Program-made: the position numbers and the translations under genes | Notes under the pieces: generated by a model | What the model saw: only the letters and a program-made list of their open reading frames with translations | What the model was told of the DNA's origin: nothing | Databases searched by the model: none | Shown: positions 56,990 to 64,000 of the stretch, piece by piece | Layout of the letters: every line of letters starts with the position of its first letter | How positions within the stretch are numbered: the first letter of the stretch is position 1 | Assembly: GCF_003112555.1 (NCBI RefSeq) | Contig: NZ_BEWB01000006.1 | Span: 186,001 to 250,000 of the forward strand | Source: Streptomyces coelicoflavus | GTDB lineage: Bacteria > Actinomycetota > Actinomycetes > Streptomycetales > Streptomycetaceae | Direction of reading: 5' to 3' | Length of the DNA stretch: 64,000 bases

Positions 56990-57750
56990 TGACGGACCGG
57001 GGACGGCTGGTCGGCGAGCGCTACCGGCTGCTGCGGCGCGTCGGCTCCGGCGCGCAGGGCACCGTCTGGCGCGGTCTCGACGAGGCCGCCGGGCGCGACG
57101 TCGCCGTCAGGCGGCCGCGGCTGCCCGGTGACCCGGGCGACGAGGCGTACCGCCGGGCCGCCCACCGTCTCCACCACGAGGTCCGGGCCGCCGCCCGCGT
57201 CGACCACCCCGCCGCCGTCCGCATCCACGACGTGGTCGTCGAGGAGGCCGGGCCCGACGGACTGCCCTGGATCGTCATGGAGTGGGTCCCCGGCGAGTCC
57301 CTGCACGAGGCGCTCCTGCGCGGTCCGCTCCCGCCCCCCGAGGCGGCCCGCGTCGGCCTCGCCGTCCTGGGCGCACTGCGCGCCGCGCACGCCGTCGGCA
57401 TCGTGCACCGCGCGGTCGGACCCGCCAACGTGCTGCTCGGCCCGCACGGCCGCGTCGCCCTCACCGGCTTCGGCACCGCCCGCCCGCCCGGCGAGGAAGC
57501 CCTCCGGGGCGGCGGCCCCGCGGCCGACCTGCGGTCCCTGGGCGCCCTGCTGCACACCGCCGTGACGGGCGACGGGCCGGCGGGCGGGCCGCTGGGCCCG
57601 CTGGGGGCGCTGGCCGGCCGGCTGCGGTCGCCGGACGCCGGGGAGCGGCCGGGGGCGGAGGAGACCGCCCGGCTGCTTGAGGCGGTGATCTCCGTCGCGG
57701 CGCCCGCCCCGGAGCGAAGAGAAGCGATCCGGTCCAGCCCTTCGACGTAA
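56989..57750 (+). CDS. soluble pseudokinase coupled to kinase 5
   Basis: 253 residues. Kinase fold to ~225 with a glycine loop GSGAQGTVWRG, but Arg41 for the N-lobe Lys. The catalytic loop is HRAVGPAN (Ala142 for Asp, Gly144 for Lys) and DFG is Gly-Phe-Gly (160-162). It lacks a membrane helix and an exterior domain. The ATG at 56989 overlaps the stop of kinase 5, so a stoichiometric complex with that kinase is plausible, for example as allosteric activator or scaffold. The C-terminus is a short polar tail. Confidence 0.9.
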   Translation: MTDRGRLVGERYRLLRRVGSGAQGTVWRGLDEAAGRDVAVRRPRLPGDPGDEAYRRAAHRLHHEVRAAARVDHPAAVRIHDVVVEEAGPDGLPWIVMEWVPGESLHEALLRGPLPPPEAARVGLAVLGALRAAHAVGIVHRAVGPANVLLGPHGRVALTGFGTARPPGEEALRGGGPAADLRSLGALLHTAVTGDGPAGGPLGPLGALAGRLRSPDAGERPGAEETARLLEAVISVAAPAPERREAIRSSPST

Positions 57751-57811
57751 CCCCCTGATCAGCGGGTTTGTTGCCAGCGATCACTGGCGGTGTGTGAGCA
57801 CTCGGTGAATC

Positions 57812-57826
57812 ACGGTGAATCACCGT
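57812..57826. promoter_or_regulatory. palindromic operator candidate before the aldehyde dehydrogenase gene
   Basis: ACGGTGAATCACCGT: 7-bp arms around a single central base, 46 bases before the start codon. The left arm is also part of a direct repeat (CGGTGAATCA at 57803 and 57813). It looks like a TetR- or MarR-type site. Confidence 0.5.
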
Positions 57827-57872
57827 TACCGACGGGTACACAAAGTGCGTCCGGCGTCATACCCTGCGGCTC

Positions 57873-59486
57873 ATGACGGACGCGCAGGCCCCGGAACTCA
57901 CCGGCACGAACCCCCTCGCCCCCACCCCGGAGGGCGCCCGCACGGCTGCCGACGTGGTCACGCCCGAGCTGGTCGCCCAGCTCACCAAGGGCGTGGCCGG
58001 GTCCGGCCGCACCGCCAACCACACCCCGTTCACCGGCGAGAAGCTGGCCGACCTGCCCGAGTCCACGCCCGAGGACGTCGCCGGCGCCTTCGAACGGGCC
58101 CGCGCCGCCCAGGCCGTGTGGGCGCAGGTGCCGGTGCGGCAGCGGGCCGCGGTCCTGCTGCGCTTCCACGACCTGGTCCTCGCGCGCCAGGCCGAGGTCC
58201 TCGACCTCATCCAGCTGGAGACCGGCAAGGCCCGCCTGCACGCCCACGAGGAGGTCCAGGCCGTCGCCGTCGCCGCCCGGCACTACGGCCGCAAGGCCCC
58301 GGCGTACCTGCGCCCCAAGCGGCACACCGGCGCCGTACCGACCCTCACCAAGGTGACCGAGCTGCGCCACCCGCGCGGCGTCGTCGGCCAGATCGCCCCC
58401 TGGAACTACCCCCTGGAGCTGTCCGTCGGCGACGCGCTCCCCGCCTTCGTCGCGGGCAACGCCGTCGTGATGAAGCCCGACACCGAGACCTGCCTGACCG
58501 CCCTGTGGGCCCGCGACCTGCTCGTCGAGGCCGGGCTGCCCGCCGAGGTCTTCCAGGTCGTCCTCGGCGAAGGACCCGTCGTCGGCCCCGAGGTCGTCAA
58601 GCACGCCGACTACGTCTCCTTCACCGGCTCCACCCGCACCGGCCGCGAGGTCGCCCAGGGCGCGGCGGCCCGCCTGGTCGGCGTCTCCCTCGAACTCGGC
58701 GGCAAGAACGCCATGCTGGTCCTGGAGGACGCCGACATCGAGAAGGCCGCGGCGGGCGCCGTCCGCGCCTGCTTCTCCTCGGCCGGCCAGCTCTGCATCT
58801 CCATCGAGCGGCTCTACGTCCACGAGTCCGTCGCCGACGCCTTCCTGGACCGCTTCGCCGCCCGCACCAGGGCCATGCGGCTCGGCACCTCCCTCTCCTA
58901 CGGCGCCGACATGGGCTCGCTGGTGGGGGAGCGGCAGCTGGAAACCGTGACGCGGCACGTCGCGGACGCCGTGGAACGGGGCGCCAAGCTCGTCGCCGGC
59001 GGCGTCGCCCGCCCGGACATCGGCCCGTACTTCTACGAGCCGACCATCCTCGACGGTGTCGCCGCCCCCATGACCGTGTGCACCGAGGAGACCTTCGGCC
59101 CGGTCGTCTCCGTCTACCGCTTCACGACCGAGGACGAGGCCGTCGAGCACGCCAACTCCACGCCGTACGGCCTGAACTCCTCGGTGTGGACGAAGAACGC
59201 CCGGCGCGGCCACGAGGTCGCCGCGCGGATGCGCACCGGCACCGTCAACATCAACGAGGGGTACGCCCCCGCCTACGGCAGCGCCCAGTCCCCGATGGGC
59301 GGCATGAAGGACTCCGGCCTCGGCCGCCGGCACGGCTCCGAGGGCATCCTCAAGTACACCGAGGCCCAGACGGTCGCCCACCAGCGCCTGCTGCCGATGG
59401 CGCCGTCCCTCGGCATGGACGACGAGAAGTACGCGGCGTTCATGAGCCGCAGCCTGCGCCTGATGAAGGCGTTCCGCTTCCGCTGA
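57873..59486 (+). CDS. succinate-semialdehyde dehydrogenase-type aldehyde dehydrogenase
   Basis: 537 residues. ALDH fold with Glu274 in LELGGKN, catalytic Cys308 in SSAGQLCISIERLYV, the cofactor segment GVVGQIAPWNYPL and FTGSTRTGREVA. It resembles the GabD2/SSADH group found in actinobacteria, but the substrate is not certain from sequence alone. ATG 57873. It is followed 38 bases later by a GMC oxidoreductase, so the pair may act in sequence on an alcohol/aldehyde substrate. A palindrome upstream suggests dedicated regulation. Confidence 0.9.
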   Translation: MTDAQAPELTGTNPLAPTPEGARTAADVVTPELVAQLTKGVAGSGRTANHTPFTGEKLADLPESTPEDVAGAFERARAAQAVWAQVPVRQRAAVLLRFHDLVLARQAEVLDLIQLETGKARLHAHEEVQAVAVAARHYGRKAPAYLRPKRHTGAVPTLTKVTELRHPRGVVGQIAPWNYPLELSVGDALPAFVAGNAVVMKPDTETCLTALWARDLLVEAGLPAEVFQVVLGEGPVVGPEVVKHADYVSFTGSTRTGREVAQGAAARLVGVSLELGGKNAMLVLEDADIEKAAAGAVRACFSSAGQLCISIERLYVHESVADAFLDRFAARTRAMRLGTSLSYGADMGSLVGERQLETVTRHVADAVERGAKLVAGGVARPDIGPYFYEPTILDGVAAPMTVCTEETFGPVVSVYRFTTEDEAVEHANSTPYGLNSSVWTKNARRGHEVAARMRTGTVNINEGYAPAYGSAQSPMGGMKDSGLGRRHGSEGILKYTEAQTVAHQRLLPMAPSLGMDDEKYAAFMSRSLRLMKAFRFR

Positions 59487-59524
59487 CCCACCCAACCACC
59501 GCCCGTTCTCAACGAGGAGAGCAC

Positions 59525-61351
59525 GTGTCGCAGGAGAACTCTGTCCAGACCCGGGACGAGAACGGGTACGACTACGACGTCCTCGTCGTGGGATCCGGCT
59601 TCGGCGGCTCCGTGTCCGCCCTCCGCCTCACCGAGAAGGGCTACCGCGTCGGCGTCCTGGAGGCCGGCCGCCGCTTCACCCGCGAGTCCCTGCCCAAGAA
59701 CTCCTGGGACCTGAAGAACTACCTCTGGGCGCCCAGGCTCGGCATGTTCGGCATCCAGCGCATCCACCTGCTCGGGAATGTCATGGTCCTGGCGGGCGCC
59801 GGCGTCGGCGGTGGCTCCCTCAACTACGCCAACACCCTCTACGTGCCGCCGAAGCCCTTCTTCGACGACCCCCAGTGGCGCGACATCACCGACTGGCACG
59901 AGGAGCTGACGCCGTACTACGACCAGGCCCGGCGCATGCTCGGCGTCCGCCTGAACCCGACGATGACCCCCTCCGACGTGCACCTGAAGGCCGCCGCCGA
60001 GAAGATGGGCTGCGGCGACACCTTCCACATGGCCCCGGTCGGCGTCTTCTTCGGCGACGGCGAGGACGCCGACGGCAAGACGAGGGCCAGGCCCGGCGAG
60101 CAGGTGCCCGACCCGTACTTCGGCGGTGCGGGCCCCGACCGCAAGGCCTGCAACGAGTGCGGCGAGTGCATGACCGGCTGCCGGCACGGCGCGAAGAACA
60201 CCCTCAACGAGAACTACCTGTACCTCGCCGAGAAGGCGGGCGCCGTCGTGCACCCGATGACGACGGTCGTCTCCGTCACGGACGACTCGCGGGGCGGATT
60301 CGCCGTCGCCACGCTCCCCACCGACCGCAAGGGCCGTGGGAAGAAGGCCGCGGGCCGCACCTTCACCGCCCGCCGGGTCGTCATAGCCGCCGGCACCTAC
60401 GGCACCCAGACCCTGCTGCACCGCATGAAGGCGGGCGGCCAGCTCCCTTACCTGTCCGACAAGCTCGGTGACCTGACCCGCACCAACTCCGAGGCGCTGG
60501 TGGGCGCCCAGACCGACGACCGGCGCTACCGCCGGGCCACCGGCGAGGCACGGGCCGACTTCACGCGCGGCGTCGCCATCACGTCCTCGGTCCATCCGGA
60601 CGCCAACACCCACATCGAACCGGTGCGTTACGGCAAGGGCTCCAACTCGATGGGCGGCCTGTCCATCCTCCAGGTCCCCTACGCCGGGCAGACCGCGTCC
60701 GGGGCCTCGCGCGTCCTGGGCTTCCTCGGCCACGCGGCCAAGCACCCGCTGCTGGTCCTGCGTTCGCTGTCCAACCGCAAGTGGTCCGAGCGGACCATCA
60801 TCGGCCTGGTCATGCAGTCCCTGGACAACTCCCTGACCACGCACCTGAAGCCCACGGGCGTCGGCAAGGGCCTGCTCACCGCCCGCCAGGGCCACGGCTC
60901 GCCCAACCCCAAGCAGATCGAGGCCGCCACCGAGGGCGCCTCCGCACTCGCCGCCGAGATCAACGGCTTCGCCGGCTCCAACGTCGGCGAACTGATGGGC
61001 ACCCCGCTCACCGCCCACTTCCTCGGCGGCTGCCCCATCGGCGCCTCCCGCGAGACCGGCGTCATCGACCCGTACCACCGGCTCTACGGCCACCCCGGCA
61101 TCTCGGTCGTCGACGGCGCCGCCGTCTCGGCCAACCTCGGTGTCAATCCGTCCCTGACCATCACGGCGCAGGCCGAGCGCGCCATGTCGTACTGGCCCAA
61201 CAAGGGCGAGAGCGACCCGCGCCCCGCGCAGGGTGCCGCGTACGCACGTCTCGCCGCCGTCGAGCCCCACGCCCCGGCCGTCCCGGAGAAGGCGTTCGGC
61301 GCGCTGCGGCTGCCGCTCCTCGACGTGCCCGCCGTGCCGCCGAAGAAGTAG
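59525..61351 (+). CDS. GMC oxidoreductase with four-Cys cluster (ChoD-like)
   Basis: 608 residues, GTG 59525 after GAGGAG. FAD site VVGSGFGGSVSALRLTEKG at 22-40. Between residues 209 and 219 lies C-x2-C-x2-C-x3-C (CNECGECMTGCRHGAKNTL), a ferredoxin-like signature also present in mycobacterial ChoD. The C-terminal GMC block has HFLGGCPIG, then VSANLGVNPSLTITAQAER. It is often named cholesterol oxidase, but the Cys motif argues for a dehydrogenase passing electrons to an Fe-S centre. Operon partner of the aldehyde dehydrogenase. Confidence 0.88.
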   Translation: MSQENSVQTRDENGYDYDVLVVGSGFGGSVSALRLTEKGYRVGVLEAGRRFTRESLPKNSWDLKNYLWAPRLGMFGIQRIHLLGNVMVLAGAGVGGGSLNYANTLYVPPKPFFDDPQWRDITDWHEELTPYYDQARRMLGVRLNPTMTPSDVHLKAAAEKMGCGDTFHMAPVGVFFGDGEDADGKTRARPGEQVPDPYFGGAGPDRKACNECGECMTGCRHGAKNTLNENYLYLAEKAGAVVHPMTTVVSVTDDSRGGFAVATLPTDRKGRGKKAAGRTFTARRVVIAAGTYGTQTLLHRMKAGGQLPYLSDKLGDLTRTNSEALVGAQTDDRRYRRATGEARADFTRGVAITSSVHPDANTHIEPVRYGKGSNSMGGLSILQVPYAGQTASGASRVLGFLGHAAKHPLLVLRSLSNRKWSERTIIGLVMQSLDNSLTTHLKPTGVGKGLLTARQGHGSPNPKQIEAATEGASALAAEINGFAGSNVGELMGTPLTAHFLGGCPIGASRETGVIDPYHRLYGHPGISVVDGAAVSANLGVNPSLTITAQAERAMSYWPNKGESDPRPAQGAAYARLAAVEPHAPAVPEKAFGALRLPLLDVPAVPPKK

Positions 61352-61385
61352 CGGCGCCCCGGCGGCCTCCGGAGAAACGAAAAAG

Positions 61386-61431
61386 GTGAGTGGGACCCGC
61401 ACCCCCCTCCGAGCGCGGGTTCCACTCACCC
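61386..61431. terminator. bidirectional terminator after the GMC gene
   Basis: 16-bp stem with one G.U pair (GGTGAGTGGGACCCGC 61386-61401 with 61416-61431), preceded by AAAAA. It lies between convergent genes. Confidence 0.82.
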
Positions 61432-61459
61432 AGCCTGTGTCACACCGCCGCAGCGGGCG

Positions 61460-62530
61460 TCACGCGTCCGAGCCGGCCTTGCGCCGGCGCACCACGAACA
61501 CCGCACCGCCGCCGACGACCACGGCGAGCCCGCCGACGAGGCCGATCACCGGCAGCGCCGAGCCGGCGCCGGTCGAGGCGAGGCTGCCGGTGACCTCCGG
61601 GGCGTCGGCGGCCTGCTTCTCGACGGTGACGGGCGCGACGGGTGCCTTGCCGCCTTCCTGCGGCCGGGTGCCCTCCGTGTCCGTGCCGGGGGCCACGATC
61701 CGGAACTTGTAGGCGACGTCGCCGAAGCCGGTGCACTCGCCGTCGGCGTCGCCGTAGATCGTCGCGCCGAGCGTGAAGCCCGCGCCGACCGGAGCGCCGG
61801 CCCGCACGTTGATCCGCATCGGGATGGCGACCTCGTAGTCGGGCGCCAGCTCGTCGGTGTAACCGATGTATCCGACCGCGTAGCCGAGTTCGTCGAGGTC
61901 CTCCCAGGACTCGTCCTGGGGGTTCCAGGCCTGGAGGCCGACCTTCTCGCTCTCGAACAGGTCCTCGCCGTCGAGGTCGGCGGAGGCGCCGGCCAGGTAC
62001 TCGAGGTTCTGAAGCGTCGAACCGGAGTTGTTGGCCACGTTCAGCGAGAACTCGTGCCAGCCGCTGCCCGCCGCGATCTCGCCGGGCAGGCCCTCGATGT
62101 CGACGTCGACCTTGGTGTCCGCGCACACGGACGGCTCGGGGTCCGGGGCCTGCGATTCCTCCGGTTCCCCCGATTCCCCCGATTCCTCCGGAGCGGAGGC
62201 GCTCGGGGACGGGACCGCGGGGGCGGACGTGGTCGACTCCGAGGAGTCGGGGGCGGGGGACTCCTCCTCGCCGGTGCCCTCCTCGCCGGTTTCCTCCGTC
62301 GCGCTCGGGGAGCCCGTCGGGCTGCCTGTGGCGTCGCCGGGAGCGGGGTCGGTCGCGGTCTCGCTCGCCGTCTCGTCGGTCACATCCGTCTCGTCCGGTG
62401 AGGCGGACGTGGAGGCGGACGGGGACGCCGACGTGTCACCCGTCGCATGGGCGGACGGGGCCGCGAGGAGCGCGGCGGGGGCGACCACCGCCGTGACGGC
62501 GGCTGCGGCCAGGGCGCGACGAAGCTTCAT
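61460..62530 (-). CDS. sortase-anchored LAxTG surface protein
   Basis: 356 residues. Signal peptide MKLRRALAAAAVTAVVAPAA with cleavage after AHA. A ~120-residue Ser/Thr/Glu/Pro-rich stalk follows, then a ~170-residue beta-type domain (VDIEGLPGEIAAGSGWHEFS and so on, with one Cys pair CADT ... GECTGFG). The sorting signal is LASTG at 317-321, then a hydrophobic helix and RRRKAGSDA. LAxTG motifs are used by class E sortases in Streptomyces. ATG 62530. An 8-bp-arm palindrome lies just upstream. Confidence 0.88.
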   Translation of the reverse strand: MKLRRALAAAAVTAVVAPAALLAAPSAHATGDTSASPSASTSASPDETDVTDETASETATDPAPGDATGSPTGSPSATEETGEEGTGEEESPAPDSSESTTSAPAVPSPSASAPEESGESGEPEESQAPDPEPSVCADTKVDVDIEGLPGEIAAGSGWHEFSLNVANNSGSTLQNLEYLAGASADLDGEDLFESEKVGLQAWNPQDESWEDLDELGYAVGYIGYTDELAPDYEVAIPMRINVRAGAPVGAGFTLGATIYGDADGECTGFGDVAYKFRIVAPGTDTEGTRPQEGGKAPVAPVTVEKQAADAPEVTGSLASTGAGSALPVIGLVGGLAVVVGGGAVFVVRRRKAGSDA

Positions 62531-62552
62531 GCCCGGTGTGATCAACGAAACC

Positions 62553-62578
62553 TGTGAATGGTTGTCCCCACATTCACA
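62553..62578. promoter_or_regulatory. inverted repeat upstream of the surface-protein gene
   Basis: TGTGAATG (62553-62560), 10 bases, CATTCACA (62571-62578): perfect 8-bp arms, 23 bases before the ATG at 62530. Operator or 5'-UTR hairpin. Confidence 0.55.
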
Positions 62579-63049
62579 GAATCCTTATGTGGCCTGCGTC
62601 ACTGCATCGTCGTCGGTGGGCGGCACGGCGAAGGGCCCCGCGGGCTGCGGCCGCAGGGCCCTCCCTCTCAGCCGGCACCGGCGTCAGGGCGGCGCCGGTG
62701 CCTCGGAGCGGCGCCGGGGGGTTGCGCCGCTTGCCTGGGATGCCTGTGTGAACGGGGGACCCGTCCCGTCGGCCGGCCCCGGGCGTCCCCGGAGCCGGCC
62801 GTTCTCTTGGGTGACCGGGCTGCTGTCCCCTGCCGTCCGGTCACTTTCCTGGAGCGAGGTCCCACGACGTCCGGCACGATCCGTACGTCTCATCGCTCCA
62901 GCGAGCCACGCGTGGTTCTTTCGGGCCCGCCCCTGGCTGACACGGACACCGGGACCAACGAAGCCGCTCGCCCGCCGGTCACGCGCCGTACGGGTGAGAA
63001 GGCGCCCGAACTCAGATACGACCCCGCTCGCGCCGCTCTCGCGGACGTG
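62579..63049. other. gene-free stretch
   Basis: About 470 bases with frames that stay open on both strands but show no plausible protein, start context or conserved motif. Some GC-rich dyads are present (for example GGCACCGGCG / CGCCGGTGCC near 62677-62702). Otherwise nothing was recognised. Confidence 0.5.
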
Positions 63050-63337
63050 TCAGACGCGCCCGCGGCACAGCTCCAGCATCGTCATCGCCAGCGCCGTGCC
63101 CGGCTTGCCCAGCGCCTGCCGGTAGTGGTCGAGCACCTCCATCTCGCGCGAGAGGTTCACGCGCCGGCCGCCCGAGGTGATCCGCGCCTCCTGGATGACC
63201 GCGGAGACGGCCATCCGTTCCTGGATCAGCCCGATGATCCGGTCGTCCAGGGAGTCGATGCGCTCGCGCGCGCCGGTGATCACGTCGGCGGCCTCGGGGG
63301 TGTGGGCGCCGGTCTTGTCCGAAGCGGTGGCGGTCAT
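63050..63337 (-). CDS. chorismate mutase (AroQ type)
   Basis: 95 residues from ATG 63337, with GAGGAGCC upstream. Helical AroQ fold: ITGARERIDSLDDRIIGLIQ, ERMAVSAVIQEARITSGGRR, then VNLSREMEVLDHYRQALGKP. The active-site Arg, Lys-equivalent and Glu positions fit the stand-alone mutases of Streptomyces. It converts chorismate to prephenate for Phe and Tyr. Its ~180-base leader holds a terminator and a Phe/Tyr-containing peptide (separate entries), suggesting attenuation. Confidence 0.9.
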   Translation of the reverse strand: MTATASDKTGAHTPEAADVITGARERIDSLDDRIIGLIQERMAVSAVIQEARITSGGRRVNLSREMEVLDHYRQALGKPGTALAMTMLELCRGRV

Positions 63338-63394
63338 GTCGGTGGCTCCTCGCCGAAGGGTGGCGGCACCCCGGACCGGCACGGTCCGCAAACG

Positions 63395-63431
63395 CCAGGC
63401 GCCCCGGACCTTGTCGGCCCGGGGCGCCTGG
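63395..63431 (-). terminator. attenuator-like terminator in the chorismate mutase leader
   Basis: Perfect 13-bp stem (63395-63407 with 63419-63431; CCAGGCGCCCCGG and its complement), 11-base loop, followed on the minus strand by CGTTTG. It lies 20 bases after the leader-peptide stop and 58 bases before the mutase start. Confidence 0.75.
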
Positions 63432-63450
63432 GAAGTCGCTTGTCAGTTGC

Positions 63451-63522
63451 TCAAGCAGCACGACCATGGCAGCCGGTGGGCCGGTTGCCATAGGTAAACA
63501 GGAAGGTCTGGTGCTTGCGCAT
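63451..63522 (-). CDS. 23-residue leader peptide with Phe/Tyr codons
   Basis: ATG 63520-63522 to TGA 63451-63453. The peptide begins [18 protein letters not shown], with Phe7, Phe9 and Tyr11 close together. These are the end products of the branch opened by the mutase downstream. A hairpin (63467-63490, 10-bp arms with one G.U, loop of 4) overlaps codons after Tyr11. The -10 box sits 6 bases before the ATG, so the mRNA may start at the A of the ATG and be leaderless. Confidence 0.6.
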   Translation of the reverse strand: MRKHQTFLFTYGNRPTGCHGRAA

Positions 63523-63528
63523 GGGCCC

Positions 63529-63557
63529 AGTATGCCCCCGCGACGGTCGGTGTCCAA
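63529..63557 (-). promoter_or_regulatory. promoter of the leader peptide-chorismate mutase unit
   Basis: Minus strand: -35 TTGGAC (63552-63557), 17-base spacer, -10 CATACT (63529-63534), then GGGCCC and the peptide ATG. Good match to a vegetative promoter. Confidence 0.65.
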
Positions 63558-63634
63558 GCCGGTTCGCATGGTGAGACCCGGCGGCGGGACCCGGACCGGG
63601 GAGACGGTGGGGCCGGGGCGCCCGCCCACCTCGG

Positions 63635-63640
63635 TAGAAT
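63635..63640 (+). promoter_or_regulatory. possible -10 box of guaA
   Basis: TAGAAT, 40 bases before the guaA start; no convincing -35 was found at the right distance. Confidence 0.35.
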
Positions 63641-63680
63641 CGGGAGGACAAGCCCCCGCCCGACCGCCGGAAGGCACCCC

Positions 63681-64000
63681 GTGTCATCAGCGACTCCCGC
63701 TGCCGCCGCCCCCGACACCGTCCTGGTCGTCGACTTCGGCGCGCAGTACGCCCAGCTCATCGCCCGCCGTGTCCGCGAGGCGCGGGTCTACAGCGAGATC
63801 GTGCCGAGTTCCATGCCGGTCGAGGAGATCCTCGCCAAGAACCCGGCGGCCATCATCCTCTCGGGCGGCCCCTCCTCGGTGTACGAGCCGGGTGCCCCGA
63901 CCCTCGACCGCTCCCTGTTCGAGGCCGGCGTCCCCGTCTTCGGCATGTGCTACGGCTTCCAGCTGATGGCGCGGACCCTCGGCGGCACCGTCGACAACTC
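63681..64000 (+). CDS. guaA: GMP synthase (partial, N-terminal amidotransferase)
   Basis: The first 106 codons, cut by the right edge. GTG 63681. After a short Ala/Pro leader, [20 protein letters not shown] is the glutaminase start, [16 protein letters not shown] the oxyanion strand and [15 protein letters not shown] carries the nucleophile Cys. The enzyme amidates XMP, the product of GuaB. Convergence of guaB and guaA in one 23-kb stretch is the actinobacterial arrangement. Confidence 0.95.
   Translation, partial: MSSATPAAAAPDTVLVVDFGAQYAQLIARRVREARVYSEIVPSSMPVEEILAKNPAAIILSGGPSSVYEPGAPTLDRSLFEAGVPVFGMCYGFQLMARTLGGTVDN

Noticed and set aside
62553-62578. Crp site
   Set aside because: TGTGA and TCACA are 16 bases apart, not six.

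Overview
The window is about 72 % G+C by eye, with GTG/ATG starts, GGAGG-type ribosome sites and strong third-position G/C. It reads as a Streptomyces chromosomal core segment. Diagnostic genes include whiD, bldM, a shbA-like sigma factor, a GuaB/GuaB3 pair, a cluster of membrane Ser/Thr kinases and a GroEL1 with a His-rich tail. From memory, the order rplM-rpsI-glmM ... glmS-nnrD-acpS-alr-tsaE-tsaB-rimI-tsaD-groES-groEL1-whiB-type gene-guaB-guaB3-GMC oxidase-guaA is shared with Mycobacterium, so most of this is old actinobacterial synteny.

Layout. 1-10 kb: a GT87-type membrane glycosyltransferase, the rplM-rpsI operon, glmM, a DUF389 membrane protein, secreted and lipoprotein genes, coaA and glmS. 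10-20 kb: an ASCH protein, nnrD, an XRE-cupin regulator, acpS, alr, an alpha/beta hydrolase, tsaE, a small protein of unknown function, a cysteine-less L,D-transpeptidase-like protein, then the tsaB-rimI-tsaD t6A operon. 20-30 kb: LacI regulator, LCP protein, a DGPF/ECF42 sigma pair with its own promoter motif, a methyltransferase, two tandem lipoprotein deacetylases, and groES-groEL1 with two CIRCE operators. 30-36 kb: a small accessory patch with gene fragments, an HTH protein, an orphan YezG-like immunity gene, and a LysE exporter coupled to a 43-residue peptide gene. 36-45 kb: SDR, MOSC, LysR, then whiD, bldM, the shbA-like gene, guaB, guaB3 and a nucleotide-sugar dehydrogenase homologue lacking the catalytic Cys. 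45-58 kb: glpD and six kinase-fold genes, two of them clear pseudokinases. 58-64 kb: an aldehyde dehydrogenase-GMC oxidase pair, an LAxTG surface protein, a chorismate mutase gene behind a leader-peptide/terminator arrangement, and the start of guaA.

How the genes work together. One theme is cell-wall precursor supply and envelope work: glmM, glmS, alr, LCP, deacetylases, sorting substrate and PASTA-less kinases. Others are translation and tRNA modification (rplM, rpsI, tsaBDE, rimI), purine synthesis (guaB, guaA) and developmental control (whiD, bldM, kinases). The strongest leads for something new are the chorismate mutase leader with an apparently leaderless peptide, the pseudokinase whose kinase fold is split by about 330 residues, the peptide gene coupled to a LysE exporter, and the orphan immunity gene.
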